A DNA stretch of 64,000 bases, taken from Plantibacter flavus. Its GTDB lineage: Bacteria > Actinomycetota > Actinomycetes > Actinomycetales > Microbacteriaceae. The stretch spans positions 310,001-374,000 of the forward strand of contig NZ_CP019402.1 of the NCBI RefSeq assembly GCF_002024505.1. Reading direction: 5' to 3'. The notes under the pieces are model-generated. The model was not told the origin of the DNA. It ran no database searches and was given only the letters and a program-made list of their open reading frames with translations. The number at the start of each line of letters is the position of its first letter. Within the stretch, counting starts at the first letter, position 1. Positions 40,602 through 49,149 of the stretch are shown piece after piece. Made by a program: the position numbers and the translations under genes.

Positions 40602-41357
40602 ATGCAGATCACCGGAAACACCGTCTTCATCCCCGGCGCGACGAGCGGCATCGGCCTCGCTCTCGCACGACGCCTCCACGCAGCCGGCAACACCGTCATC
40701 ATCGGCGGGCGACGCACCGAACTCCTCGAGTCGATCGCAGCCGACGAGCCCGGCCTCCACGCCGTGCGGATCGACACGGCCGACCCCGCGAGCATCGAAG
40801 CCGCGGCGACGCAGGTCATCGCGGAGCACCCGGAGCTGAACGTGCTCATCACGATGGCCGGCGTCATGCGCGGGGAGGACTGGACCGGTTCCGACTTCGT
40901 CGCGACCGCTGAGGAGATCATCACGACGAACGTCCTCGGGCCCATCCGGCTCATCGGTGCGTTCATCGAGCAGCTCCGCAGTCGACCGGACGCGACGATC
41001 ATGACCGTCTCGTCAGGGCTCGCCTTCACCCCGTTGCGGGTGACGCCGTCCTACAACGCGAGCAAGGCGGCCATCCACATGCTGAGCGAGTCCATCCGCC
41101 TCCAGCTGGCGGACACGGGCGTCCGCGTCGTCGAGCTCGTCCCGCCGGCCGTCCGCACCTCGCTCATGCCCGGCCAGGAGGAGAGTGACTTCGCGATGCC
41201 CCGCGATGCGTTCGCCGACGAGGTCATGGGCCTCATCGAGTCGCAGCCCGACGCCACGGAGATCCAGGTCGAGAACGTCAAGTTCCTCCGCTACGCCGAG
41301 GTGCGCGGCGAGTACGACCAGACGGTCGCGATGCTCAACCGCCTCGACCCGCACTAG
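40602..41357 (+). CDS. Short-chain dehydrogenase/reductase, DltE-like
   Basis: A 251-residue classical SDR: NTVFIPGATSGIGLALARRL (cofactor motif), VLITMAGVMRGEDWT (NAG-like), catalytic serine in IMTVSSGLAFTP, and the tyrosine/lysine pair in VTPSYNASKAAIHMLSESIR. The cofactor pocket with GGRRTELL suggests NADP preference. The closest known type is the DltE-like oxidoreductase group. ATG 40602. Divergent from the XRE regulator that probably controls it. Substrate unknown. Confidence 0.86.
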   Translation: MQITGNTVFIPGATSGIGLALARRLHAAGNTVIIGGRRTELLESIAADEPGLHAVRIDTADPASIEAAATQVIAEHPELNVLITMAGVMRGEDWTGSDFVATAEEIITTNVLGPIRLIGAFIEQLRSRPDATIMTVSSGLAFTPLRVTPSYNASKAAIHMLSESIRLQLADTGVRVVELVPPAVRTSLMPGQEESDFAMPRDAFADEVMGLIESQPDATEIQVENVKFLRYAEVRGEYDQTVAMLNRLDPH

Positions 41358-41362
41358 GCGGA

Positions 41363-41421
41363 CTCAGTCGCCCGGATCTGCACGAAATCAGGCCGAGATC
41401 GTGCAGATCCGGGCGACTCAG
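41363..41421. repeat. 59-nt stop-codon palindrome, copy 1
   Basis: AGTCGCCCGGATCTGCACGA (41366-41385) pairs perfectly with its complement at 41399-41418 around a 13-nt loop. It lies between the convergent SDR and GH2 genes, and the GH2 stop codon (41418-41420) is made from its TGA edge. Same length and same edge words as the copies at 45079 and 46429; likely a bidirectional terminator. Confidence 0.75.
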
Positions 41422-43856
41422 TAAGCCGCCGCCTCCAGATCCAGGACGACGTCGTCGAGGTCGGCACCGCTCACCGTCACGGTGATGGCGCCGGCCCGGC
41501 TCGGCCGGACGATCGCCAGCGCCCGTCCGTCGAACGTGGTGCGCGTGGTCGCGTCGAAGCGCTCGGTCGTCTTCGGGGCACCGGTTCCGAAGCCCGCGAG
41601 CCGACCCGCGCCCGTGACGCTGACCGAGACCTCGCGGTCGGCGCCGGTCACCAGGACGCCGGCCGCGTCACGCAGCTCGATCGCGATGAAGGCGAGATCG
41701 GTGTCGTCGGCGCGGAGTGTCGTCCGGTCTGCGGTCGCCACGAGTCTGGTCGGGCCGGTGGCGGAGACGAGCGCAGTGCGGCCGACCTCCGCGCCCGAGC
41801 GGAACGCGACCGCCTCGAGCATGCCCGGCCGGTAGACGGTCTCGAACTCGGCGAGCTTCGGCCGGCGTCCACCCACCGGGCCTCGCGCCACCTCGACACC
41901 GTCGAGCAGCAGGGCCACCTCGTCGGCGTCGGCGGCGACCTCGACCGTCACCGGCGCGCCCTCGAAACCGGGCCACGTCCACGAGTCGACCGAGTCGCTC
42001 CACGCCCACGGGGACTGCATCGTGATCGTCTGCCCGTGCCGTTCCGGTCGGAGCACCGCGATGGCCGGCTCGGACCGCAGACCGAAGACGATCTCCCGGT
42101 AGTACGACACCGGCCGCCGCCAGCCGGTGATGTCGAAGTCGCCGCACCATGCGGTGAGGTAGGGGAACTCGCGCTCGAGTGCGCCGTTCGCCTCGGGGTC
42201 CTCGGCGTAGGAGGTCGCACCGATACCGACCTCGCCGAGGTAGTCCCAGCCGGTCCAGGTGAAGTCGCCGATCACGTTCGGGTTCGCCTCGACGAGCGGC
42301 CAGAGGTCGCCGATCTGGGTCGGGAAGGTCTCCGAGCCGACGATCACGCGATGCGGGAACCGCTCGGCATCGCTCGCGTAGCGGCCGTCCGCGTAGTTGA
42401 GGCCGAGGACGTCGAGGGCTGCACTGGACTCCTCGGTGCGCGTCGTGACGGCGTCGGAGGAACCGATGAGGCTCATCATGTTCGCGCCCGCTTCGCCCAT
42501 CAGCTCGTTCAATCCCTGGTCCGACGCCATGATGCCGTCCAGATCGTCGAGCACGGCCAGGGTCGCGTTCACGCCGTTCGTCACGAGTCGTGTCGGATCC
42601 AACGAGCGCACGTGCTCGGCGAGTTCCCGCGCCTGGATCGCGCCGTGCGGGGTGCCGACCTCGACGATCTCGTTGCCGATCGAGTACATGATCACGCTCG
42701 GATGGTTCATGTCCTTCGCCACCATCGACTCCAGGTCGGCCCGCCACCACTGCGCGAAGTCGAGGGAGTAGTCGTGGTCCGTCTTGCCCCGGCCCCACAT
42801 GTCGAAGGCCTCGTCCATGACGAGCATGCCGATGCGGTCGCAGGCGTCGAGCATGGCTGGTGACGCCGGATTGTGGGCCGCCCGGATTGCGTTGAAGCCG
42901 GCGTCCTTGAGGAGCTGGACACGCCGTTCCTCGGCGCGCGCGATCGACGCTGCACCGAGCGGACCGTTGTCGCTGTGGATACAGGCGCCGCGGAGGAGCA
43001 CCGGCTCGCCGTTGATGCGGAGACCTTTCCGCGGGTCGACCGTGACCGTGCGGATGCCGTGGACCGTGCGGACGACGGCCGCCTCGTCGGCGGGCCGGTC
43101 GTCGACCTCGAGCGATGTCCGCGCCGAGTACAGCGCCGGTGAGTCGACGCTCCACAGGGCCGGGTCCGGCACGTACAGCCGCTGGCGGATGAGCGCGCTA
43201 CCGCCTGGCGCGACGGTGACCGGCGTGCGCTCGCCCTCGACCACGCTTCCGTCGGGGCCGGCCAGTTCCGTCGCGAGGACGCGCGCACTCCTGGTGAGAC
43301 CCCGGTTGACGACGGTCGTCGCCACCTCGAGCACCGCCTGGTCGTCCTCGATCCGGACCGTCGTGATGCGGACGCCGTCGGGCTCGACGTGCGTGGGTTC
43401 GTCGACATGGAGGAGGACCGGGCGGTGGAGGCCGGCGCCCGCGTACCAGCGGGAGTCCTGTCCTGCGCGGGTCTCGATGCGCAGCGTGTTCGTCTCGCCG
43501 AAGCGGAGAAACGGGGTGAGCTCGACGAAGAAGCGCGCGAAGCCGTCGGCACGATTGCCGGCGAACTCGTCGTTGAGATACACCATCGCGTGTCGGAACG
43601 CGCCCTGGACCTCGAGCCGGACGATGCGACCGGACCACTCGGCGGGGACCTCGAAGGTCTTGACCTGGCTGAAGGCGCCGGCGGGGAAGTAGGCGGCCCC
43701 TCCCTTGGCGGGTACTTCCGGCGAGCGCTCGGCGTCGCGCAGGGCGTCGTGCGGGAGGGTCACGGTCAGCGAGTCGTCCGCACCGCCCTGGACGGCGGCG
43801 AACGGGCCTCGGGGTGCGCGGACGATCCAGTCGGCGGTGAACGGGATGGTGGTCAT
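41418..43856 (-). CDS. Glycoside hydrolase family 2 (beta-galactosidase type)
   Basis: An 812-residue enzyme: N-terminal sugar-binding jelly roll (ADWIVRAPRGPFAAVQGGAD, LPHDALRDAERSPEV), an immunoglobulin-like domain with VTVDPRKGLRINGEPVLLRG, then the TIM barrel with GACIHSDNGPLGAASIARAE, and catalytic acid/base in VIMYSIGNEIVEVG. The nucleophile is the glutamate in VIVGSETFPTQIG. C-terminal beta-sandwich domains follow, the last near VSVTGAGRLAGFGTG. The start is ATG 43856 with GGAGCAC upstream. Divergent from a LacI regulator with two matching palindromes. No signal peptide, so intracellular. It may act on beta-galactosides or related plant sugars. Confidence 0.88.
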   Translation of the reverse strand: MTTIPFTADWIVRAPRGPFAAVQGGADDSLTVTLPHDALRDAERSPEVPAKGGAAYFPAGAFSQVKTFEVPAEWSGRIVRLEVQGAFRHAMVYLNDEFAGNRADGFARFFVELTPFLRFGETNTLRIETRAGQDSRWYAGAGLHRPVLLHVDEPTHVEPDGVRITTVRIEDDQAVLEVATTVVNRGLTRSARVLATELAGPDGSVVEGERTPVTVAPGGSALIRQRLYVPDPALWSVDSPALYSARTSLEVDDRPADEAAVVRTVHGIRTVTVDPRKGLRINGEPVLLRGACIHSDNGPLGAASIARAEERRVQLLKDAGFNAIRAAHNPASPAMLDACDRIGMLVMDEAFDMWGRGKTDHDYSLDFAQWWRADLESMVAKDMNHPSVIMYSIGNEIVEVGTPHGAIQARELAEHVRSLDPTRLVTNGVNATLAVLDDLDGIMASDQGLNELMGEAGANMMSLIGSSDAVTTRTEESSAALDVLGLNYADGRYASDAERFPHRVIVGSETFPTQIGDLWPLVEANPNVIGDFTWTGWDYLGEVGIGATSYAEDPEANGALEREFPYLTAWCGDFDITGWRRPVSYYREIVFGLRSEPAIAVLRPERHGQTITMQSPWAWSDSVDSWTWPGFEGAPVTVEVAADADEVALLLDGVEVARGPVGGRRPKLAEFETVYRPGMLEAVAFRSGAEVGRTALVSATGPTRLVATADRTTLRADDTDLAFIAIELRDAAGVLVTGADREVSVSVTGAGRLAGFGTGAPKTTERFDATTRTTFDGRALAIVRPSRAGAITVTVSGADLDDVVLDLEAAAY

Positions 43857-43883
43857 GACGTGCTCCAGTGCAGATCGGGGTGA

Positions 43884-43970
43884 CGAAAGTCTTTCGGCGT
43901 CGCGCGCCGTGATTTCGACGGTAAGTGAGGCCGAGTGACATCGTCAACGCGTCGACTCGAAACAGTTTCG
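43884..43970. promoter_or_regulatory. Pair of LacI-type operators
   Basis: CGAAAGTCTTTCG (43884-43896) and CGAAACAGTTTCG (43958-43970) are two perfect 13-bp palindromes with the same CGAAA/TTTCG arms. They are 74 bp apart, about seven helical turns, near the two divergent starts, which is the layout for DNA looping by LacI. Confidence 0.68.
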
Positions 43971-44023
43971 CTAGGCTGGGCGCGACCGACGGCTGCCCGC
44001 TGCGGGACGAGGGAGGGGACTCC

Positions 44024-45082
44024 ATGGCACGAACGCCGATGACGGGTCCGACGCTGGCATCGATCGCGGAGCACGCCGGAGTCTCGATCGCGACCGTCTC
44101 GAAGGTGATCAACGGTCGGTCGGGCATGTCCGAGGCGACCCGTGCCCGGGTCGAGGTGGCCGTGCGCGAGCTCGGGTACCGCCCGACACCCCGGTCGATC
44201 CCCGGTGCTCCACGAAGCATCCACGTCGTGTTCGACACCCTGCACAGCGTCTACTCCCTCCGTGTCCTCGACGGCATGGTCGCCGCGGCACAGCGGTCGG
44301 ACATCGACCTCGTGACGCGGGTGCTGTCGCCCGGTTCCGGATTCGGTTCCACGGATGCGACCGGAGACGAGGTGGCGCTCGACCGCGGCTTCGTCGACGG
44401 CGTCGCGGCGCGAGGTGCGATCGGCATGATCGTCGTCACGACCCCCATCGCCGCCGACGTCGTCGACGCGTGCCTCGACGCGGGCATCGCGCTCGTCGCG
44501 GTCGACTCGCCTGATCCGCTCGACCGCTCGGTCGCGAGTATCGGCTCGAGCCACGCCGCCGGCGGGCAGCAGGCGGTCGAGCACCTGCTCGATCTCGGCC
44601 ACCGGCGGATCGCCTTCGTCGGAGGGAACCCGGCGAATCCGGGCCTGAGGGCGCGCGCCGTCGGGTACCGCGAAGCACTTCGCGGGGCCGGCATCCCGCT
44701 CGATCCGGACCTCGTCTCCGAGGAGGGGATGGGGACCGCCGGGGACGCCGTCGCGCGCATGCTGGCCAGCTCGGATCCGCCGACCGCCGTGTTCGCGTCC
44801 AACGACGCCGACGCCTTCGCGGTCGTGCGCACCGTCTTGCGGGCCGGACTTCGGGTGCCGGAGGACGTGAGCGTGGTCGGTTACGACGACACCTACTCGG
44901 CGATGCTGACCGTTCCGCTCCTGACGACCGTCCACACCTCGATGCGCGACATCGGCCGGGCGGCGGTCGACACCGCCCTCCGCCTGCATGCCGGCGAGCG
45001 GCCGTTCTCCCATCACCTCGAGCTCGCGACGACGCTCATCGCGCGGGAGTCGACGGGGCCGGTCCCGCCCTCGACGCCCTGA
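44024..45082 (+). CDS. LacI family transcriptional regulator
   Basis: A 352-residue regulator: ATIASIAEHAGVSIATVSKV-like helix-turn-helix at about residues 8-30 (LASIAEHAGVSIATVSKVIN), then the hinge helix MSEATRARVEVAVRELGYRP. The periplasmic-binding fold follows with SIHVVFDTLHSVYSLRVLDG, GMIVVTTPIAADVVDACLDA and VVGYDDTYSAMLTVPLLTTV. ATG 44024 follows GGGAGGGG by five bases. It is divergent from the GH2 enzyme and the two palindromes between them suit it. It ends with a TGA that is part of the 59-nt palindrome. Confidence 0.9.
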   Translation: MARTPMTGPTLASIAEHAGVSIATVSKVINGRSGMSEATRARVEVAVRELGYRPTPRSIPGAPRSIHVVFDTLHSVYSLRVLDGMVAAAQRSDIDLVTRVLSPGSGFGSTDATGDEVALDRGFVDGVAARGAIGMIVVTTPIAADVVDACLDAGIALVAVDSPDPLDRSVASIGSSHAAGGQQAVEHLLDLGHRRIAFVGGNPANPGLRARAVGYREALRGAGIPLDPDLVSEEGMGTAGDAVARMLASSDPPTAVFASNDADAFAVVRTVLRAGLRVPEDVSVVGYDDTYSAMLTVPLLTTVHTSMRDIGRAAVDTALRLHAGERPFSHHLELATTLIARESTGPVPPSTP

Positions 45083-45137
45083 GTTGCCCGAATCTGTGCG
45101 TTTCGGCCCGAATTTCGAGCAGTTTCGGGCGACTCAG
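45079..45137. repeat. 59-nt stop-codon palindrome, copy 2
   Basis: The outer arms CTGAGTTGCCCGAA (45079-45092) and TTTCGGGCGACTCAG (45123-45137) pair with one G-T wobble. The stop codons of both flanking convergent genes, LacI at 45080-45082 and the NAD-binding protein at 45134-45136, are the TGAs of the two arms. The loop differs from the other copies. Confidence 0.75.
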
Positions 45138-46033
45138 CGGGACGAGCGCGACAGGCGGAGGTCGTGGAGCGTGAAGCGGCCGACGGGGAGCGCGGCACGG
45201 ATCCGGGACTCGTCGAAGCGGCGTGAGGGACGGAGGTCCGCAGGGAGTTCCGGTGCCGGTGGAGCCGCCTCGCTCACCCCTTCGGCCAGCATCTGCGCCT
45301 GCGCCTTCGCCACGAGCGGCGTCTTCATGAGGCGTTCCGCCGCGCGTGCGAGCAAGCGGATCGTCCAGACGGGGACCGGGACGTACAGCGGGCGGCGTCC
45401 GGCCACGTGCGCGATCCGGCGCACGGCCGCACCCAGCTCGAGTTCCTCGGCGCCCATGACCGCGACGGTCGGCTCCGGCACCCGGCCCTCGAGCGCTGCG
45501 ACGAGGACGTCGACGGCGTCCGCGACCGGCACCGGACGCACGCGGCGTTCGCGGTAGCCGACGGTCGCGAACACCGGGAAGGTGCGGACGGCCTTGGTGA
45601 CGTGATCGACCATGTGGTCGCCTGCGCCGTAGATCATGCCGAACTTGAGGACGGTGTGCGCGATACCCGAGCCCCGCACGATCTCCTCGGCAGCCCACTT
45701 CGTCTCGTGGTACCCGGAGCCGCAGTCGGGGCGCGCGCGGAGGAAGCTCACCAGGACGATCCGACCGACGCCGACGCGACGGGCCGCGTCCACGACCGCC
45801 CGGGTGCCGTCGACATGCACGCGCTGGAAGGTCTGATCACCGAGCTCGCGGTTGATCCCGGCGCAGTGCGCGACCGCGTCGCAGTCGGCGAACGCGGCGG
45901 TCAACGCCTCGACGTCGTCGATCTCCACGCCGGTGCGTCGGGAGACGACGACGATCTCGTGTCCGTCGTGCCGCAGCCGCTCGACGAGGTGCCGTCCGAC
46001 GAACCCGGTCCCACCGGTAATGGCCACTCGCAT
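45134..46033 (-). CDS. NAD(P)-binding epimerase-like/NmrA-type protein
   Basis: A 299-residue extended SDR: VAITGGTGFVGRHLVERLRH at the start, DCDAVAHCAGINRELGDQTF, and RVGVGRIVLVSFLRARPDCG with YHETKWAAEEIVRG, which is the catalytic tyrosine and lysine region. The ubiquinone-oxidoreductase NDUFA9-like subgroup is the closest. ATG 46031-46033 follows AAGGAG. Divergent from an ArsR regulator; convergent with LacI. Role unknown, perhaps oxidative or lipid metabolism controlled by ArsR. Confidence 0.82.
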   Translation of the reverse strand: MRVAITGGTGFVGRHLVERLRHDGHEIVVVSRRTGVEIDDVEALTAAFADCDAVAHCAGINRELGDQTFQRVHVDGTRAVVDAARRVGVGRIVLVSFLRARPDCGSGYHETKWAAEEIVRGSGIAHTVLKFGMIYGAGDHMVDHVTKAVRTFPVFATVGYRERRVRPVPVADAVDVLVAALEGRVPEPTVAVMGAEELELGAAVRRIAHVAGRRPLYVPVPVWTIRLLARAAERLMKTPLVAKAQAQMLAEGVSEAAPPAPELPADLRPSRRFDESRIRAALPVGRFTLHDLRLSRSSR

Positions 46034-46098
46034 GCTGTCTCCTTCGCTTGTTAGCAATATAGCGAAACTGTATATCGCAATTGTGCTAGATTGCAAAC

Positions 46099-46410
46099 AT
46101 GGCAGATACGGCGTCGGACATCTTCGCCGCGCTCGCTCACCCGACGCGACGGCAGATCCTGCAGGACCTCAAAGACGGTGAGCTCGCCGCGGGGGAGATC
46201 GCCGCACGCTTCGACGCCACCGGTCCGACCATCTCCAGGCACCTGAGCGTCCTGCGCCAGGCCGGCCTCGTCTCGGAGCGCCGCGACGCGAACCGCATCC
46301 TCTACTCACTCGTCGGTGAGCGCCTCGCTCTCTCGGTTGGCGACTTCCTGTCCACCGTGTGCCCGGAGCAGATGGTCCTGCGTGAGGTCCGAAAGCGCCG
46401 GACCGCGTAG
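46099..46410 (+). CDS. ArsR family regulator
   Basis: A 103-residue winged-helix protein: SDIFAALAHPTRRQILQDLK, DGELAAGEIAARFDATGPTI, SRHLSVLRQAGLVSERRDAN, RILYSLVGERLALSVGDFLS. This SdpR-like subgroup lacks metal-binding cysteines in the HTH; a single Cys is in TVCPEQM. The AT-rich leader at 46045-46098 has TAGCA/TGCTA arms that could be the operator. Divergent from the epimerase-like gene and likely its repressor. Confidence 0.86.
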   Translation: MADTASDIFAALAHPTRRQILQDLKDGELAAGEIAARFDATGPTISRHLSVLRQAGLVSERRDANRILYSLVGERLALSVGDFLSTVCPEQMVLREVRKRRTA

Positions 46411-46428
46411 CCTGGTCTCGATCCGGCC

Positions 46429-46487
46429 CTGAGTCGCCCGAACGTGTTCGATTCCGCCGCGATCTCGAGCCGTTTCGGGCGACTCAG
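46429..46487. repeat. 59-nt stop-codon palindrome, copy 3
   Basis: CTGAGTCGCCCGAA (46429-46442) pairs perfectly with TTCGGGCGACTCAG (46474-46487). It lies between the convergent ArsR and esterase genes, and the esterase stop (46484-46486) is its TGA edge. The element has exactly the length of the other two copies. Confidence 0.75.
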
Positions 46488-47380
46488 CGCAGCCCGCGCG
46501 TGACGCTGTGGACGATCGTCTGCGTGGCGGCCTGTCCGGCACGGGTCGGCAGCAGTGCCCAGACGTGGAACTGTCCGGCGCCCTCGTGGTAGTCGACCAT
46601 GACGCCGGCCGCTTCGGCTCGTTCGACGAGCACCTCGGCATCGGGGTTGAGGACGTCGCGGGTCCCGCTCAAGACCGTGAGCGGCCCGAGCCCGGCGAGG
46701 TCGCCGAAGAGCGGACTCACGGTCGGATCGGTGATGTCCAGATCGCCGCGCCAGTGCTCCGCGAACACGCGTCCGCCGGGCGTCGCCAGCCAGGGGTCAC
46801 TCGGCTGCACGAGGGGGATCCGCGGGTTGCTCCAGGTGAGGTCGAGCGCCGGTGACAACAGGGTGGTCATCGGTAGGACGACGCCCTCGTCCCGGAGTCG
46901 GAGCGCAGCCGACAGTGCGATCTGACCGCCGGCCGAGTCGCCCGCGAGGACGGTCGGCCCGTGCCGCTCGATGCTGCGCCGGACCAGCTCGACGACGCCG
47001 GTCTGTGCCTCGGCCGCCGTGCCGTAGGGCACGAGCGGGTAGATCGGAAGTGTGACCACGGCGCCGGTCTCCGCGGCGATGGTGGCGGCCAGCGTCCAGT
47101 GCTGCGGTGCTATCTCGCCGACCCAGCCGCCGCCGTGCGCGTACACGACCCCGCCGATCGTCGGTCGCCGCGTGGGGGACACGGTGTACACCGGCCAGTC
47201 TCCGACACGTTCGACGTCGACCCGGACATCGCTTCGGAGGGTGCCGGGTGGACCGTAGGACACCGGCCTGAGGGTGCGCTCCCGGATCCGGCGGCGCGCT
47301 CCGGCCTCGCTGACGAAGGCCCGGTTCGCCCGGATGAGTCGGAGGGCGGGGCCGACGACGACGCCTGGGATGGTGAGCAC
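46484..47380 (-). CDS. Alpha/beta hydrolase, hormone-sensitive-lipase type esterase
   Basis: A 298-residue esterase: GGVVYAHGGGWVGEIAPQHW is the HGGG oxyanion motif, the nucleophile is in VLAGDSAGGQIALSAALRLR (GDSAGG), the acid in LTVLSGTRDVLNPDAEV and the histidine in HEGAGQFHVWALLP. GTG 47378-47380 has GGAGG six bases upstream, while a longer frame reaching 47884 has no such support and runs across a repeat. Broad carboxylesterase activity is likely. Not clearly in an operon. Confidence 0.84.
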   Translation of the reverse strand: MLTIPGVVVGPALRLIRANRAFVSEAGARRRIRERTLRPVSYGPPGTLRSDVRVDVERVGDWPVYTVSPTRRPTIGGVVYAHGGGWVGEIAPQHWTLAATIAAETGAVVTLPIYPLVPYGTAAEAQTGVVELVRRSIERHGPTVLAGDSAGGQIALSAALRLRDEGVVLPMTTLLSPALDLTWSNPRIPLVQPSDPWLATPGGRVFAEHWRGDLDITDPTVSPLFGDLAGLGPLTVLSGTRDVLNPDAEVLVERAEAAGVMVDYHEGAGQFHVWALLPTRAGQAATQTIVHSVTRGLR

Positions 47381-47470
47381 GGTGCCTCCGCGGTTGACGG
47401 GTTCTCTGGGGATCGCCACGCTAGCAGCGCAGGCTGGGCAGGAGTCCCCATCGCCGCTCTGCTCTGTCGC

Positions 47471-47519
47471 TGCGGGGCCGGATCCTTGGCGGGGCCGGAT
47501 CGCCCTTGGCGGGGCCGGT
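47471..47519 (+). repeat. Short tandem GGCGGGGCCGG repeat
   Basis: GCGGGGCCGG occurs three times in a row with 19- to 20-bp spacing between the esterase start and the GNAT gene. Nothing else was seen in the 216-bp gap (47381-47596). Confidence 0.5.
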
Positions 47520-47596
47520 GCGGATTTCGCGTGGGACACTGGCAGACGGCGTCGACGTGCCGATCGCGCCGCAGCAGCCCGTCCCGAAGGAACCGC

Positions 47597-48091
47597 ATGC
47601 CCGAGCTGAACCCCGTCGTCATCGAGCGAGTCGCCTGGGACGACGAGCGGGCCGTGCGGCTCCGCGCCGCGATGGACGAGGAGATGGACGCCCGGTACGC
47701 GTCGGCCTGGGAGGACTGGGACCCGGCGGCCGCCGAGCGAGCGCTGACCGCGTTCACCGTCGATCCTGCCGACATCAGCGCGACCTTCCTGGCCCTCATC
47801 GACGGCGAGCCGGTCGGCCACGCCGCCCTGCGCCGACTGCACGGCGAATGGGAGCTCAAGCGCGTCGTCACCCTCCCGGCTCACCGCGGCCGGGGTGTCT
47901 CGAAGCGCCTGATCACCGCCGTCGAGGACACCGCCCGTGCCGAGGGGGCGTCCCGACTCATCCTGCAGACCGGCGACCGCCAGCCCGAGGCCGTGCGGCT
48001 CTACGAGTGGCTCGGCTACGAACCCATCCCGATCTACTCGCCGTACGAGGTCATCCCGATGTCGCTCTGCTACGCCCGCCCGCTCCGCTGA
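47597..48091 (+). CDS. GNAT family N-acetyltransferase
   Basis: A 164-residue acetyltransferase: VDPADISATFLALIDGEPVG, HAALRRLHGEWELKRVVTLP, and the acetyl-CoA loop HRGRGVSKRLITAVEDTARA, followed by LILQTGDRQPEAVRLYEWLG. Complete and of normal family length, unlike the GNAT pseudogene at 15889. ATG 47597 has AAGGAA upstream. Substrate unknown. Confidence 0.86.
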   Translation: MPELNPVVIERVAWDDERAVRLRAAMDEEMDARYASAWEDWDPAAAERALTAFTVDPADISATFLALIDGEPVGHAALRRLHGEWELKRVVTLPAHRGRGVSKRLITAVEDTARAEGASRLILQTGDRQPEAVRLYEWLGYEPIPIYSPYEVIPMSLCYARPLR

Positions 48092-48123
48092 CGCTCAGCA
48101 GCTCAGCAGCTCGGCTGTCGCCG

Positions 48124-49017
48124 CTAGTGAGCTGCCTTCGCGGGCTGGTTCCGTGACCGCAGGCGCGAGATCCCGGTCACGATCGCGACGACGATCAGGC
48201 CGAGGACGACACCGAACACAGCGGACATCGCGGTGTCGGCGACCCAGACGACGACCGGTCCGGCGGCCTCGATCGCGTGGGTGACGACGTGCAGGAGGTC
48301 GTACGGTCCGTGCCAGAACGTCTCGGCGAGGTTCGCGATCACGAGGTGGCCGCCGACCCAGAGCATCGCGACCGTGCCGACGATGCTGATGACGCGGAAG
48401 ACCGCGGGCATCGACGCGACGATCCGTGCACCGGTGCGGCGGACGCCGCGTGACGGGTTCTTCATGAGCCGGAGTCCGATGTCGTCGATCTTCACGAGCA
48501 GGGCGACCGCGCCGTAGACGACCGCCGTCATGACGAGGCCGATGACGAGGAGGGCGCCCAGCGTCATCCAGATGCCGAGCCCCGAGTCGAGGCTGGCGAG
48601 GGAGATGAGCATGATCTCCGTGCTGAGGATGAGGTCGGTGCGGACGGCCCCGGAGACGAGCTTCTTCTCGTCGCGGACGTCCTCCTCCGCCTCGGCGTGG
48701 TGCATGCCGAACCACTCCATGACCTTCTCCGCACCCTCGAAGCAGAGGTAGGTGCCTCCGACGATGAGGAGGAACGGCAGCACCCAGGGGGCGAACGCCG
48801 TGAGCAGCAGGGCGATCGGGATGATGATGACGAACTTGTTGATGAGGCTGCCGCGGGCGATCCGCCACACGACCGGCAGCTCCCGAGCGGGGGTGAGCCC
48901 CTGCACGTACTGCGGGGTGACGGCCGCATCGTCGATGACGACGCCGGCGGTCTTCGCACTCGCCTTGAGGGCTGCGCTGAGGATGTCATCGACAACGGCG
49001 AGCAGGCCGACCGACAT
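48124..49017 (-). CDS. DUF808 (YedI) family membrane protein
   Basis: A 297-residue protein with about six helices: VDDILSAALKASAKTAGVVI, DDAAVTPQYVQGLTPARELP, and VIIIPIALLLTAFAPWVLPF, then EGAEKVMEWF and ILSTEIMLISLASL; these are the markers of the DUF808/YedI family. ATG 49015-49017 with AAGGAG seven bases upstream. It converges on the GNAT gene. Family role unknown; it may be a membrane stress protein. Confidence 0.85.
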   Translation of the reverse strand: MSVGLLAVVDDILSAALKASAKTAGVVIDDAAVTPQYVQGLTPARELPVVWRIARGSLINKFVIIIPIALLLTAFAPWVLPFLLIVGGTYLCFEGAEKVMEWFGMHHAEAEEDVRDEKKLVSGAVRTDLILSTEIMLISLASLDSGLGIWMTLGALLVIGLVMTAVVYGAVALLVKIDDIGLRLMKNPSRGVRRTGARIVASMPAVFRVISIVGTVAMLWVGGHLVIANLAETFWHGPYDLLHVVTHAIEAAGPVVVWVADTAMSAVFGVVLGLIVVAIVTGISRLRSRNQPAKAAH

Positions 49018-49149
49018 GTGCTTCTCCTTGGCTCGGGGTCACACCGCTGCGGGCTCTGCGGGGACGGAGTCCACAGTACTGTCGTGATCGCCGAAGGGTG
49101 TACTGCTGGACACTCCCTCGCCGACGTGCACGGCCGTAGCGTCGTCCGT

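Noticed and set aside
47471..47519. CRISPR-like repeat array
   Set aside because: Only three short GC-rich units, imperfect and without spacers of regular length.
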